Of a stretch of 64,000 bases of DNA, positions 29,003-36,756 are shown piece after piece; within the stretch, counting starts at the first letter, position 1; every line of letters begins with the position of its first letter. Where the stretch lies: the NCBI GenBank assembly GCA_947176765.1, contig CAMWRX010000001.1, positions 44,789-108,788 on the forward strand. The letters are read 5' to 3'. The stretch is from an uncultured bacterium (GTDB lineage Bacteria; Bacillota; Clostridia; Oscillospirales; Oscillospiraceae). The notes below the pieces were generated by a model that made no database searches, had not been told where the DNA came from, and was given only the letters and a program-made list of their open reading frames with translations. A program made the translations under genes and the position numbers.

Positions 29003-29036
29003 TTTGACCTTTTTTGATGTCTGAGAGAGGTATAAT
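29003..29036 (+). promoter_or_regulatory. spoIIG-type promoter (widely spaced, candidate Spo0A-dependent)
   Basis: TTTGACC (29003-29009) and a perfect TATAAT (29031-29036) are separated by 21-22 bp rather than 17. The B. subtilis spoIIG promoter is known for a similar extended spacing and for Spo0A binding at the -35 region. Partial Spo0A-box-like matches overlap the -35. Confidence 0.55.
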
Positions 29037-29068
29037 TTGGGACAGACCGGGGGAGAGGGGGCCTGCCC

Positions 29069-29902
29069 ATGACGGTAGTTTACGCCGATCTTTTGTTCTT
29101 GCTGAATTTTATTGCCAACTACCTGCTGCTGCTGGCGGCGGGCCGAATGGCCGGGGCGGTACTGAGACGTTGGCGCATCGGCCTGGGAGCGGCTGCGGGA
29201 GCGCTGTATGCGATATTGGTGTTCCTGCCTGAACTGAGCTGGCTGGCCCACTGGCTGTGTAAGCTGGCGGCTGGAGTACTGATGGCCCTCATTGCCTATG
29301 GCGGGGAGCAGTATCTGCTGCGAGTGACCGTGCTGTTTTTCGGAGCTTCTGCCGCGCTGGCGGGGGCGGTGTTGGGGCTGGAGCTGCTGGGCAATGTCTC
29401 ACTGACCTTGGATCATGGGGTGTTTTATTCTCAGTTTGATATTCGGCTGCTGCTGCTGCTGTTTGTGGCGTGTTATTTTGTGCTGTCCCTGTTTTTCCGC
29501 CGGATCGGGCGGCATGGGGGGGAGCTGGTCGGGCTTGAAATTGCGCTGAATGGGGGCGTTGCCGTGGTGACGGCGCTGCGGGACACCGGTCATACGCTTA
29601 CCGATCCGGCCACCAACCGTCCGGTGGTGGTGGTTTATTGGCAGGCGCTGTCCGAGCTGCTGCCCGATTGGGCAGACGCGGACACGCCGATTGATTCATT
29701 GGAACGGTGTCATGCCGCGGGATCCCGGCAGGCGCGGCTGATTCCCTATCGGGCGGTAGGGGTGGAACATGGGATGCTGCTGGCCCTGCGGACTCAGGGG
29801 GTAAAGGCAGACGGAAAGCCCCTGGGGAAACTGTTGGTGGCGCTGTCCCCTACGCCGGTGGACGATGGGGGTGGGTATCAAGCGTTATTAGGAGGAATTT
29901 AA
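29069..29902 (+). CDS. spoIIGA: sigma-E processing peptidase SpoIIGA
   Basis: Membrane-embedded aspartic protease that activates pro-sigma-E in the mother cell. 277 residues: an N-terminal half with about five membrane helices (residues 1-140) and a C-terminal protease domain with the catalytic Asp in [12 protein letters not shown] (Asp172). Immediately followed by sigE, as in all spore formers that have this pair. ATG 29069 was used; GGGGAGAGGGGG precedes it by about 8 nt. Confidence 0.95.
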   Translation: MTVVYADLLFLLNFIANYLLLLAAGRMAGAVLRRWRIGLGAAAGALYAILVFLPELSWLAHWLCKLAAGVLMALIAYGGEQYLLRVTVLFFGASAALAGAVLGLELLGNVSLTLDHGVFYSQFDIRLLLLLFVACYFVLSLFFRRIGRHGGELVGLEIALNGGVAVVTALRDTGHTLTDPATNRPVVVVYWQALSELLPDWADADTPIDSLERCHAAGSRQARLIPYRAVGVEHGMLLALRTQGVKADGKPLGKLLVALSPTPVDDGGGYQALLGGI

Positions 29903-29903
29903 A

Positions 29904-30626
29904 ATGCTCTTGACCGATACATATCTGTGGCTGTGCCGCCTTCTGGATCGGCTTGGAGTCAAGCTCCATGGGTCGCTCCACTACATCGGCGGCAGCGACA
30001 CCCTGCCTGCCCCGCTGACCCGGGAAGAGGAAGGCCGTTTGCTGGCGGAGCTTGAGGGGGAGGACAGCCGGCCGGGAGCCAGAGCCCGGCTGATTGAACA
30101 CAACCTTCGGCTGGTGGTTTACATCGCGCGGCGCTTCGAGAACACCGGGGTGGGCATTGAGGACTTGATCTCTATCGGAACCATTGGACTTATCAAAGCG
30201 GTGGAGACCTATAAGCCCGCCAAAAATATTAAGCTGGCCACCTACGCGTCCCGATGCATCGAGAACGAGATCTTGATGTATCTGCGAAAAAACGCCAACC
30301 GCCGGGGGGAAGTATCTCTGGATGAGCCGCTGAACACCGACTGGGACGGCAACGAGCTGCTACTGTCCGATGTGCTGGGCACCGACAGCGACAGCATTGA
30401 AAAACCCATTGAGGACGATGTGGATCGGGATCTGCTGTTTACTGCCATCACCCGGCTCTCAGAACGGGAACGAGCCATTATCACAATGCGTTTTGGTTTG
30501 GATGGCCGAAAGGAGCGCACCCAAAAGGAGGTGGCCGACCAGCTGGGCATCAGCCAGTCCTACATCTCCCGGTTGGAAAAGCGTATCATTGACCGGCTGA
30601 AAAAGGAGATTTTACGGATGATGTAG
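29904..30626 (+). CDS. sigE: RNA polymerase sporulation sigma factor sigma-E precursor
   Basis: Early mother-cell sigma factor. 240 residues: an amphipathic pro-sequence of about 27 residues ending near [13 protein letters not shown], which corresponds to the SpoIIGA cleavage site region, region 2 ([20 protein letters not shown], then [14 protein letters not shown]) and region 4 ([20 protein letters not shown]). TTAGGAGG is at the end of spoIIGA, 8 nt before ATG 29904. Confidence 0.97.
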   Translation: MLLTDTYLWLCRLLDRLGVKLHGSLHYIGGSDTLPAPLTREEEGRLLAELEGEDSRPGARARLIEHNLRLVVYIARRFENTGVGIEDLISIGTIGLIKAVETYKPAKNIKLATYASRCIENEILMYLRKNANRRGEVSLDEPLNTDWDGNELLLSDVLGTDSDSIEKPIEDDVDRDLLFTAITRLSERERAIITMRFGLDGRKERTQKEVADQLGISQSYISRLEKRIIDRLKKEILRMM

Positions 30627-30698
30627 CCTCAGAAGTTTAGAAGTGAGAAGTCCATCGAAAGTGGTCTGACGATAAAAAATATAGCCTGCCCTGCCACC

Positions 30699-30727
30699 GT
30701 ATGAAAGAGCGCCCATCGGAAATACTG
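30699..30727 (+). promoter_or_regulatory. candidate sigma-F-type promoter of sigG
   Basis: GGAAATACTG (30718-30727) matches the sigma-F -10 consensus GGNRANANTR at every defined position. GTATG (30699-30703) matches GYWTA in four of five positions; the spacer is 14 bp, 1-2 shorter than usual. B. subtilis sigG is sigma-F dependent. Confidence 0.55.
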
Positions 30728-30762
30728 ATTTTGAATCCATTCCGAGTAGTGAGGTGTCTGTG

Positions 30763-31533
30763 GTGCAGGGCAAGGTAGAGATATGCGGGGTCAATACCGC
30801 CAAGTTGAAGGTGCTGAAAAGCGAGGAGAGCCTGGAGCTGCTGCGCCGGGCCAGGGCGGGGGATATGCAGGCCAGGGAGGAGCTGATTTCCGGCAACCTG
30901 CGGCTGGTGCTGTCTGTGATTCAGAAGTTTGCCGGCAGGGGAGAGAACGTGGACGATCTGTTTCAGGTGGGCTGCATCGGACTAATTAAGGCCATTGACA
31001 ACTTCAATATTGATATGGATGTGCGGTTTTCTACCTATGGAGTGCCCATGATCGTGGGGGAGATCCGCCGTTATCTTCGGGATAACAGCGCCATCCGGGT
31101 TTCGCGGTCAGTGCGTGATACCGCTTACCGGGTACTCCAGGCCAAAGAGAAGTATATGGCGGAGCACCAGAAGGAGCCGACCGTGGATGAAATCGCCCAG
31201 ATTTTGGAGCTGCGCCGGGAGGATGTGGTGATGGCGCTGGACGCGGTGGTGGATCCGGTGTCTCTGTTTGAGCCGGTGTATTCCGACGGCGGCGACACGG
31301 TATGCGTCATGGATCAGGTGAAAGACAAAAAAAATACCGACGAGGCGTGGCTGGAGCATATCGCCCTTGGGGACGCCATCAGTAAGCTGGATGAGCGGGA
31401 GCAGCGCATTTTGGCCCTTCGTTTTTTTCAGGGCAAGACCCAGATGGAGGTATCCGCCGAGGTGGGCATCTCCCAGGCCCAGGTATCGCGCCTGGAAAAA
31501 AACGCGCTGAACCGGATACGAAAAGAGCTGTAA
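30763..31533 (+). CDS. sigG: RNA polymerase sporulation sigma factor sigma-G
   Basis: Late forespore sigma factor. 256 residues with the distinctive N-terminus KVEICGVNTAKL, region 2 (GNLRLVLSVIQKFAGRGENV, then DDLFQVGCIGLIKAIDNF), region 3 and region 4 (FFQGKTQMEVSAEVGISQAQ). In-frame GTGs occur at 30754, 30760 and 30763. The last is favoured because GTGAGGTG then sits 6 nt upstream and it gives the family's usual N-terminus. It lies 136 bp after sigE, as in spoIIGA-sigE-sigG of Bacillus. Confidence 0.97.
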   Translation: MQGKVEICGVNTAKLKVLKSEESLELLRRARAGDMQAREELISGNLRLVLSVIQKFAGRGENVDDLFQVGCIGLIKAIDNFNIDMDVRFSTYGVPMIVGEIRRYLRDNSAIRVSRSVRDTAYRVLQAKEKYMAEHQKEPTVDEIAQILELRREDVVMALDAVVDPVSLFEPVYSDGGDTVCVMDQVKDKKNTDEAWLEHIALGDAISKLDEREQRILALRFFQGKTQMEVSAEVGISQAQVSRLEKNALNRIRKEL

Positions 31534-31551
31534 AGGGAAAACCATATACAC

Positions 31552-31598
31552 AAAAGTGCCCCGCAAATCCGCTTGACGGTTTGCGAGGCACTTTTTAT
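31552..31598. terminator. bidirectional terminator between sigG and the EFR1 gene
   Basis: AAAAGTGCC-c-CGCAAA pairs with TTTGCG-a-GGCACTTTT; T5 follows on the plus strand and the flank is T-rich on the minus strand. Confidence 0.85.
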
Positions 31599-31603
31599 TG
31601 AAA

Positions 31604-32377
31604 TTATTTTGTCAGGTACTTTTCCACATAGCATTGCTCGATCACTTTTTTCCCCAGCAGTGTGATGGCCTGTGTCGGGCACCTGTTGGCGCAGCGATAG
31701 CACATGGTGCATTGATTTCCCGGCTTTGCATGGTTCTCTTCCGCATCCAGAGAGATGTTTTTCATGGGACACAGCTGTACGCATTTGCCGCAGCCGATAC
31801 ATTTTTCAGCGTCAATCTTCAGCTTGTCAGAATAGCTCTGGGTCATATGATAGAAATAGAGCCGCTGGCCAAACAGTCCTATGAAAAAAGAAAGTGTGCC
31901 CAGACCTTCCTGAGGGGGGCGGCCTTTGGTAAAAGCATTTGCCGCCCGCTCTATTTTCAGCTCTGCTTCTTTGACAAGCTGCTGATTTTTGTGTAGCGGC
32001 CGCTTCAGCATTGGCTCATCACAGATGCTGTCCGGCATTTTCAAGTGCAGTCCGCCGGTTATGACCGCGCCATATTTACGAAGCAGGCGGGCCAGAACTC
32101 CAGCACCATCTCCGCTGAACAATCCCATGGTTGCGATGATAAATATACGTTTGCCATGCCATAACTCACGATTGTCCACTACAAAATCTCTCAATATTTT
32201 TGGAAGGTTGCTGTATTGAACAGGGAATCCAATCACGAATTCCTGATGGCGTTTGAGTTCACATATGATATCTGGCTGTTCAATCGAAACTGCTGGAGTA
32301 TCAAAGCCGCATTTATGTAAAAACACTTCTGTACAGTATTTTGAATTTCCTGTTCCGCTGAAATAAATTCCAAGCAT
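31604..32377 (-). CDS. EFR1-type flavodoxin/ferredoxin fusion protein
   Basis: A 257-residue protein. The N-terminal flavodoxin-like domain has the FMN phosphate loop FSGTGNSKYC (residues 6-15). A C-terminal pair of 4Fe-4S clusters follows: CIGCGKCVQLCP and CTMCYRCANRCP. It would shuttle electrons in anaerobic metabolism. Codon choice and base composition are more AT-rich than in neighbouring genes, suggesting acquisition. It has a strong promoter and an operator-like palindrome upstream and is transcribed away from the lipoprotein gene. Confidence 0.9.
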   Translation of the reverse strand: MLGIYFSGTGNSKYCTEVFLHKCGFDTPAVSIEQPDIICELKRHQEFVIGFPVQYSNLPKILRDFVVDNRELWHGKRIFIIATMGLFSGDGAGVLARLLRKYGAVITGGLHLKMPDSICDEPMLKRPLHKNQQLVKEAELKIERAANAFTKGRPPQEGLGTLSFFIGLFGQRLYFYHMTQSYSDKLKIDAEKCIGCGKCVQLCPMKNISLDAEENHAKPGNQCTMCYRCANRCPTQAITLLGKKVIEQCYVEKYLTK

Positions 32378-32401
32378 TTATCTGCCTCCACCTCGTAAAA
32401 A

Positions 32402-32428
32402 GGGCGGTATATACACTGTATACCGTCC
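32402..32428 (-). promoter_or_regulatory. operator-like palindrome in the EFR1 leader
   Basis: GGGCGGTATA/TATACCGTCC: 10-bp arms with one G-T mismatch and a 7-nt centre, located just downstream of the predicted transcription start. The position and size fit a repressor site; no regulator gene is adjacent. Confidence 0.5.
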
Positions 32429-32441
32429 TTGGAATTTGTTA

Positions 32442-32470
32442 ATTATAACATGAAATGCTCAAAATATCAA
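32442..32470 (-). promoter_or_regulatory. sigma-A promoter of the EFR1 gene
   Basis: On the minus strand TTGATA, a 17-bp spacer and a perfect TATAAT, about 65 bp before the start codon. Confidence 0.78.
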
Positions 32471-32522
32471 GCATTACTCCGATGACATTAGTGATAGAAA
32501 AATAATAGGGGTGCTTCTTGTG

Positions 32523-32559
32523 ATACGATATTGTGATTATCCCCACAATATCGTATAAT
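32523..32559 (+). promoter_or_regulatory. lipoprotein-gene promoter embedded in a perfect inverted repeat
   Basis: ATACGATATTGTG (32523-32535) and its exact complement (32544-32556) form 13-bp arms around 8 nt. The promoter TTGTGA (32531-32536), 17 bp, TATAAT (32554-32559) overlaps both arms. A dimeric regulator bound here would cover both promoter elements. Confidence 0.72.
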
Positions 32560-32624
32560 AATGGCGAAGTTTAGGATTGGAAAAGAGCCTTACCCTACCA
32601 TGTAACATAGAAGGAGGATCACGC

Positions 32625-34070
32625 TTGAAAAGGAAGATATATCTCATAACTGCGGTGTTAGCGCTCCTGCTGCTGGCAGGCTGCAGCGCCTCTCCTGCCG
32701 GGGCAGGAGAATCAGAGCCACCTTCCCCATCCGCTTCAACATCCACTCCAGCCGATGCCGTCAGGCCGGTTCACTCTGAAACCCCCGCCTACTATGCCGC
32801 CTACGCTGAGATCGTGCGGGACTATCAGCAGCAGTATGGCCCCGAGTGCATCCAGCAAATCTATTCCGGGCCCGATATGCTGAATTACCTCATGGGCGTG
32901 TGCGTTATCCGCTTAATCGACTTCGATTTGGACGGCACGCAGGAGCTCATGCTGTGCTGGCCGGAGAGCGAGATGGTCTATCACTCTTACTGTTACGCCA
33001 TATGGACAAGCCCCGATGGGCAAACGGCTGAGAAGATCTGCGAAAACAAAATTCTGGACGGTGTTCAGTATTATAACCCGTTCATTAAGCTGGTGAGCCG
33101 GGCGGACGGCGTGTTCCTGGGTGAGGATATCAGTGCCCCAGATGCCTCTGAAACCCATGTCTACCGCGGCGTATCCCCCAGCGGCCTGAGCGACGCCCTG
33201 ACCCTCGGATATGAACCACCTTATGGCGAGGAAGAACAATACCTGGTCAATGGGCAGTCCGTCAGCGGCGATGCTTATGCCAAAGCGGAATCAGATTTTC
33301 TGGAGGGCGCAGAGGTGACGCGGATCAGCTTCGTCCTCGTCGACTTTGAGGACTCCGCACCGCTTGTCGAGGCAGTCCGGGCAACGCAGGATGCCTTGCG
33401 GCTCCTGGGGATCGAGCCCAACGAAACCGGCCTTGACATTATTCCATTTGATCCGGAGCAGGTAGGCTACACCCCCTATCTGGAGCTGATCGACCAATAT
33501 CTCAGCGACTTTGGACAGCCGCAGATCCTTTCGTCCAGCCGGTATGATGGCAGGAATAATATGCCCGCTTTGGGCGGCCTGTGTGTTGTGCGCACGGCGG
33601 ATCTGGACGGCGATGGAACAGACGAATTGATTTTGGCCTATGCGCAGAGCTTTGCGGCGGAGGGCAAGCATATCTCCTACGGTTACGGCATTTGGACGCT
33701 GCGGGATGGGGCTGCGCAGGAACTGATCCGCGCGTCAATACCTGGCACTGCCTATGAGCCCTGTATGATGTTTTATGCCGGACAGGCGGAGAACTACACG
33801 GCCATCAACTACGACACCAACACCGAGCAGGTGACCAGCATCGCCAACGTGGAGTACGAAGTCCGCTGCTATGGCTATAACGGGGAAGGGCTGGTCCGAG
33901 CGGAAAGTCTTGCGGAGCTTCCCGGTGAGGTCAGGAACAACGAAACAGAGCGTATCTATTTCTCTGCCAACAGCTATCGCTGGGCGGCGGGGATGGACTG
34001 GGATGTGGATTCCCAGCGGGTATTGAGCAAGACTTTGGATACCATCAATTTGCTGCGCAGCTCCTATTAG
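32625..34070 (+). CDS. lipoprotein with two internal repeat domains
   Basis: A 481-residue lipoprotein: Lys/Arg n-region, hydrophobic core and lipobox LLAGC with Cys20. TTG 32625 was chosen because AAGGAGG lies 7 nt before it. A Ser/Pro/Thr linker follows. Two related segments are visible: RLIDFDLDGTQELML near 96 and RTADLDGDGTDELIL near 323, each followed by a Y-x-IWT block, so the protein looks like an internal duplication with DxDxDG calcium-loop-like motifs. Function is unknown. The Lgt enzyme of this window would lipidate it. Confidence 0.82.
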   Translation: MKRKIYLITAVLALLLLAGCSASPAGAGESEPPSPSASTSTPADAVRPVHSETPAYYAAYAEIVRDYQQQYGPECIQQIYSGPDMLNYLMGVCVIRLIDFDLDGTQELMLCWPESEMVYHSYCYAIWTSPDGQTAEKICENKILDGVQYYNPFIKLVSRADGVFLGEDISAPDASETHVYRGVSPSGLSDALTLGYEPPYGEEEQYLVNGQSVSGDAYAKAESDFLEGAEVTRISFVLVDFEDSAPLVEAVRATQDALRLLGIEPNETGLDIIPFDPEQVGYTPYLELIDQYLSDFGQPQILSSSRYDGRNNMPALGGLCVVRTADLDGDGTDELILAYAQSFAAEGKHISYGYGIWTLRDGAAQELIRASIPGTAYEPCMMFYAGQAENYTAINYDTNTEQVTSIANVEYEVRCYGYNGEGLVRAESLAELPGEVRNNETERIYFSANSYRWAAGMDWDVDSQRVLSKTLDTINLLRSSY

Positions 34071-34143
34071 GAACGCTGTAATATCAACGCTTTTTGGAGC
34101 TTGCACCCACAAAAAAATATAATCAGAGCTATCACATTGCGCA

Positions 34144-34177
34144 AAAAGCCGTCCGCAGGAAAAAGCGGACGGCTTTT
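34144..34177 (+). terminator. terminator after the lipoprotein gene
   Basis: A 13-bp perfect stem AAAAGCCGTCCGC/GCGGACGGCTTTT. Confidence 0.85.
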
Positions 34178-34274
34178 GTGTGCGGATAGCCGGGAGGAAG
34201 GCGAAAAACTTCTCTTACCTTTTTTCTGATATTTATTCCGAGAAACCCCGTCCACCGCTGTTTGGGCAAAAAAA

Positions 34275-34310
34275 GAGATCCACAGCAGCGATTAAACTGC
34301 TATGGATCTC
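34275..34310 (-). terminator. terminator of the rpsB-tsf operon
   Basis: A 14-bp stem with one mismatch (GAGATCCA-AGCAG type arms); the minus-strand RNA runs into TTTTTTTGCCC. Confidence 0.9.
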
Positions 34311-34397
34311 TCATTTTTTATCTCTCTCAAGAGGGAATGCCGGGACAAATTGAGAGGGACATTAGGGTTATTTTAGATGGGACAACGACAAAGTCTC

Positions 34398-35309
34398 TTA
34401 CTTCGCCAGCTTCGCGATCTCCTCGGCAAAGTTCTCCTGCTTCTTCTCAATGCCTTCGCCCTTCTCGAAGCGCACGGCGTCCTTCAGGGTAATGGTGCCG
34501 CCCAGTTTCTTGGCGGCAGCGTTCATATACTGCTCCACCGTGACGTCGCCATCCTTGACGAAGGCCTGTTGGAGCAGGCAGTTCTCGGCGTAGAACTTGT
34601 TCAGCTTGCCGGCTACGATATTTTCCTTAACTTTGTCGGGCTTGTTGGCCATCTTGGGATCGTTGGCCATCTGGGCCAGGAGGATCTTCTTCTCCTCGTC
34701 CAGAACCTCCTGGGTGACCTGGCTCTTGTCCAGGAAACGGGGGTTCAGGGCCGCGATCTGCATGGCCATATCCTTGCCGATCTCAGTGGCGTCGATGCCG
34801 CCGGTGACCTCCAGGTTGACCATGACGCCGATCTTGCCGCCAGCGTGGATATAGGGGACGGAAACGCCGTCCGCGAAGCGGGCGAAGCGGCGAACCTTGA
34901 TGTTCTCGCCGATGACCAGCACCATCTCCTGCTGCTGCTGGGTGACGGTCAGGTCAGTGCCGTTGTACTTGCACTCCATCAGCGCGTCCAGGTCGGCGGG
35001 GGCGCAGGCGGCCACAGTGGCGGCCACACCCTTGACGAAGTCCACGAACTTTTCGTTCTTGCCCACGAAGTCGGTCTCGGCGTTGACCTCGACCACCACG
35101 CCCACGCCGTCGATGTTGGCGGCGTAAGCCATGCCCTCGGCGGCGATGCGGCCGGCCTTCTTGGCGGAAGCGGCCAGGCCCTTCTCGCGCAGCCACTCGA
35201 TGGCCTTGTCCATGTCGCCGTCAGAGGCGGCCAGAGCCTTCTTGCAGTCCATCATGCCCACGCCGGTCATTTCGCGCAGATTCTTTACATCCTGAGCAGT
35301 AATTGCCAT
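34398..35309 (-). CDS. tsf: elongation factor Ts
   Basis: Guanine-nucleotide exchange factor for EF-Tu. 303 residues: the N-terminal UBA-like domain with LREMTGVGMMDCKKALAAS, followed by EGMAYAANIDGVGVVVEVNA and ETDFV, the EF-Tu contact motif (TDFV). ATG 35309 follows TTTGGAGGTAACG. Lies 97 bp downstream of rpsB, with a strong hairpin between them. Confidence 0.98.
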   Translation of the reverse strand: MAITAQDVKNLREMTGVGMMDCKKALAASDGDMDKAIEWLREKGLAASAKKAGRIAAEGMAYAANIDGVGVVVEVNAETDFVGKNEKFVDFVKGVAATVAACAPADLDALMECKYNGTDLTVTQQQQEMVLVIGENIKVRRFARFADGVSVPYIHAGGKIGVMVNLEVTGGIDATEIGKDMAMQIAALNPRFLDKSQVTQEVLDEEKKILLAQMANDPKMANKPDKVKENIVAGKLNKFYAENCLLQQAFVKDGDVTVEQYMNAAAKKLGGTITLKDAVRFEKGEGIEKKQENFAEEIAKLAK

Positions 35310-35342
35310 AATATCGTTACCTCCAAATATAATTGTAAAAGA

Positions 35343-35370
35343 AAGCGCCCGCCCGCGTGGGCGGGCGCTT
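35343..35370 (-). terminator. hairpin between rpsB and tsf (partial terminator)
   Basis: A 12-bp perfect stem AAGCGCCCGCCC/GGGCGGGCGCTT with a 4-nt loop; the minus-strand RNA continues TTCTTTTAC. It may attenuate tsf relative to rpsB. Confidence 0.65.
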
Positions 35371-35406
35371 AGGTGTTGAAACGCTCAGCCAGGGTAGGGG
35401 ATACGC

Positions 35407-36144
35407 TTACTCAGCGGCGGGAGCGGGCTCCTCAGCCGTCTCAGCGGCGGGGGCGGCGTCCACGCCCTGGCGGCCCTCCTGCACGGCGTTGGCCATGACG
35501 GAGGAGATCAGCTTGATGGCGCGGATGGCGTCGTCGTTGCCGGGGATGACGTAGTCGATCTCGTCGGGATCGCAGTTGGTATCCACGATGGCTACAATGG
35601 GGATGTTCAGCTTGCGGGCCTCGTTGATGGCGTTGCGCTCCTTGCGGGGGTCAACGACAAACAGGGCGCCGGGGAGCTTCTTCATCTCGACCACGCCGCC
35701 GAGATACTTCTCCAGCTTGCTGATCTCGCCCAGCAGTTTCATGACTTCCTTCTTGGGGAGCATATCGAAGGTGCCGTCCTCCTGCATCTTCTTGAGCTGG
35801 TTCAGGCGATCCACGCGGGTGCGCATGGTCTTGAAGTTGGTCATCATGCCGCCCAGCCAGCGGGCGTTGACGTAGTACATACCGCAGCGGGCGGCCTCCT
35901 CGCGGATGGCGTCCTGGGCCTGCTTCTTGGTGCCCACGAACAGCAGGGACTGACCGTTGCCGGACATCTCCTTCACGAAGTTGTAGGCCTCTTCCAGCTT
36001 CTTCACGGTCTTCTGCAGATCAATGATATAGATGCCGTTGCGCTCCGTGTAGATGTAGGTGGCCATTTTGGGGTTCCACCGGCGGGTCTGGTGGCCGAAG
36101 TGTACGCCGGCCTCCAGCAGCTGCTTCATAGATACGACTGCCAT
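35407..36144 (-). CDS. rpsB: 30S ribosomal protein S2
   Basis: 245 residues with the S2 signatures [20 protein letters not shown] at the N-terminus and [20 protein letters not shown] near 155. The tail after residue 225 is Ala/Glu-rich. ATG 36144 follows TTAGGAGGAAAAAA. Upstream in-frame ATG 36189 lies in the leader and lacks family-like sequence. Confidence 0.98.
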   Translation of the reverse strand: MAVVSMKQLLEAGVHFGHQTRRWNPKMATYIYTERNGIYIIDLQKTVKKLEEAYNFVKEMSGNGQSLLFVGTKKQAQDAIREEAARCGMYYVNARWLGGMMTNFKTMRTRVDRLNQLKKMQEDGTFDMLPKKEVMKLLGEISKLEKYLGGVVEMKKLPGALFVVDPRKERNAINEARKLNIPIVAIVDTNCDPDEIDYVIPGNDDAIRAIKLISSVMANAVQEGRQGVDAAPAAETAEEPAPAAE

Positions 36145-36254
36145 TGATTTTTTCCTCCTAAATTTGGTTTTTACCTCCGAAAGCTTCATTTTTCCCGCCC
36201 ACCTTCAGGAAAGGCACCGGGCGAAAAATCGGCTCTCGTGCGGAATGCCTGGAT

Positions 36255-36283
36255 ATTTTACCACAAGCCATGGGGGAACGCAA
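36255..36283 (-). promoter_or_regulatory. sigma-A promoter of rpsB-tsf
   Basis: On the minus strand TTGCGT, a 17-bp spacer and TAAAAT. The roughly 105-nt leader contains a CGCCC...CCTT/AAGG...GGGCG hairpin that could serve autogenous control by S2. Confidence 0.68.
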
Positions 36284-36313
36284 GTATTTTTTCACCAATT
36301 TCTTGAGAAAAAG

Positions 36314-36580
36314 TCAGCGTCCCCGGCGCTCTCTCCGGGCCTGCGACCGGCCGTCCACCAGGATGATGTCCTCCCCAAACCGTTTGACAGCCGACCAGGG
36401 GAACACCGCGTCCGATTCCCGGCCCAGCAGGCCCAGCAGACGGGGCCGTCCTTTCACCACGACGCTCTCAATGGCGCCCCGCTCCGGGTTGAGCTCTATG
36501 TCGCCCACGAACCCGTACCGGGTGCCGTCGGCGATGTCAATGACCTCTTTATATTGCAGATCGGCAATGCGGCAGATCAT
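36314..36580 (-). CDS. ymxH: YlmC/YmxH family sporulation protein (PRC-barrel)
   Basis: An 88-residue PRC-barrel protein (MICRIADLQYKEVIDIADG, then TRYGFVGDIELNPERGAIES and a late AVKRFGEDIILVD). The family is restricted to spore formers; its exact role is unknown. ATG 36580 follows AAAGGAGGG. It is transcribed away from pyrH. Confidence 0.92.
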   Translation of the reverse strand: MICRIADLQYKEVIDIADGTRYGFVGDIELNPERGAIESVVVKGRPRLLGLLGRESDAVFPWSAVKRFGEDIILVDGRSQARRERRGR

Positions 36581-36680
36581 AGTATGCCCTCCTTTTTCCT
36601 TTGCCATCAATATATGAGGTGAAGCAGACCGGCAATCCGCGTCATGGGAAAAATACATGGAAAATTTTCATTTAACCTCT

Positions 36681-36713
36681 AGGCAAAAGGAAGGTTTTCC
36701 AGTATAATACTGT
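36681..36713 (+). promoter_or_regulatory. promoter of pyrH with an overlapping palindrome
   Basis: TATAAT (36704-36709) with a weak TAGGCA 17 bp upstream. The -10 lies in CAGTAT-A-ATACTG (36701-36713), a perfect 6-bp-arm palindrome. Confidence 0.5.
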
Positions 36714-36756
36714 CTATGTACAGGATCAAACCACGGAACGGGAGAGGATGCGAGTT

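Larger units (their letters stand above)
34071..34397. other. intergenic region between the lipoprotein gene and tsf
   Basis: A 327-bp stretch without a credible gene. It holds one terminator for each converging transcript (34144-34177 and 34275-34310). I see nothing else in it; short frames here overlap tsf in antisense and lack ribosome sites. Confidence 0.7.

Noticed and set aside
34262..34492. A 76-codon plus-strand frame before tsf
   Set aside because: It consists of the tsf terminator read as codons followed by antisense tsf sequence, and it has no ribosome site.
36580..36660. A sigma-E promoter for ymxH
   Set aside because: CATATATT is close to the -10 consensus, but no ATA-type -35 occurs 14 bp upstream.
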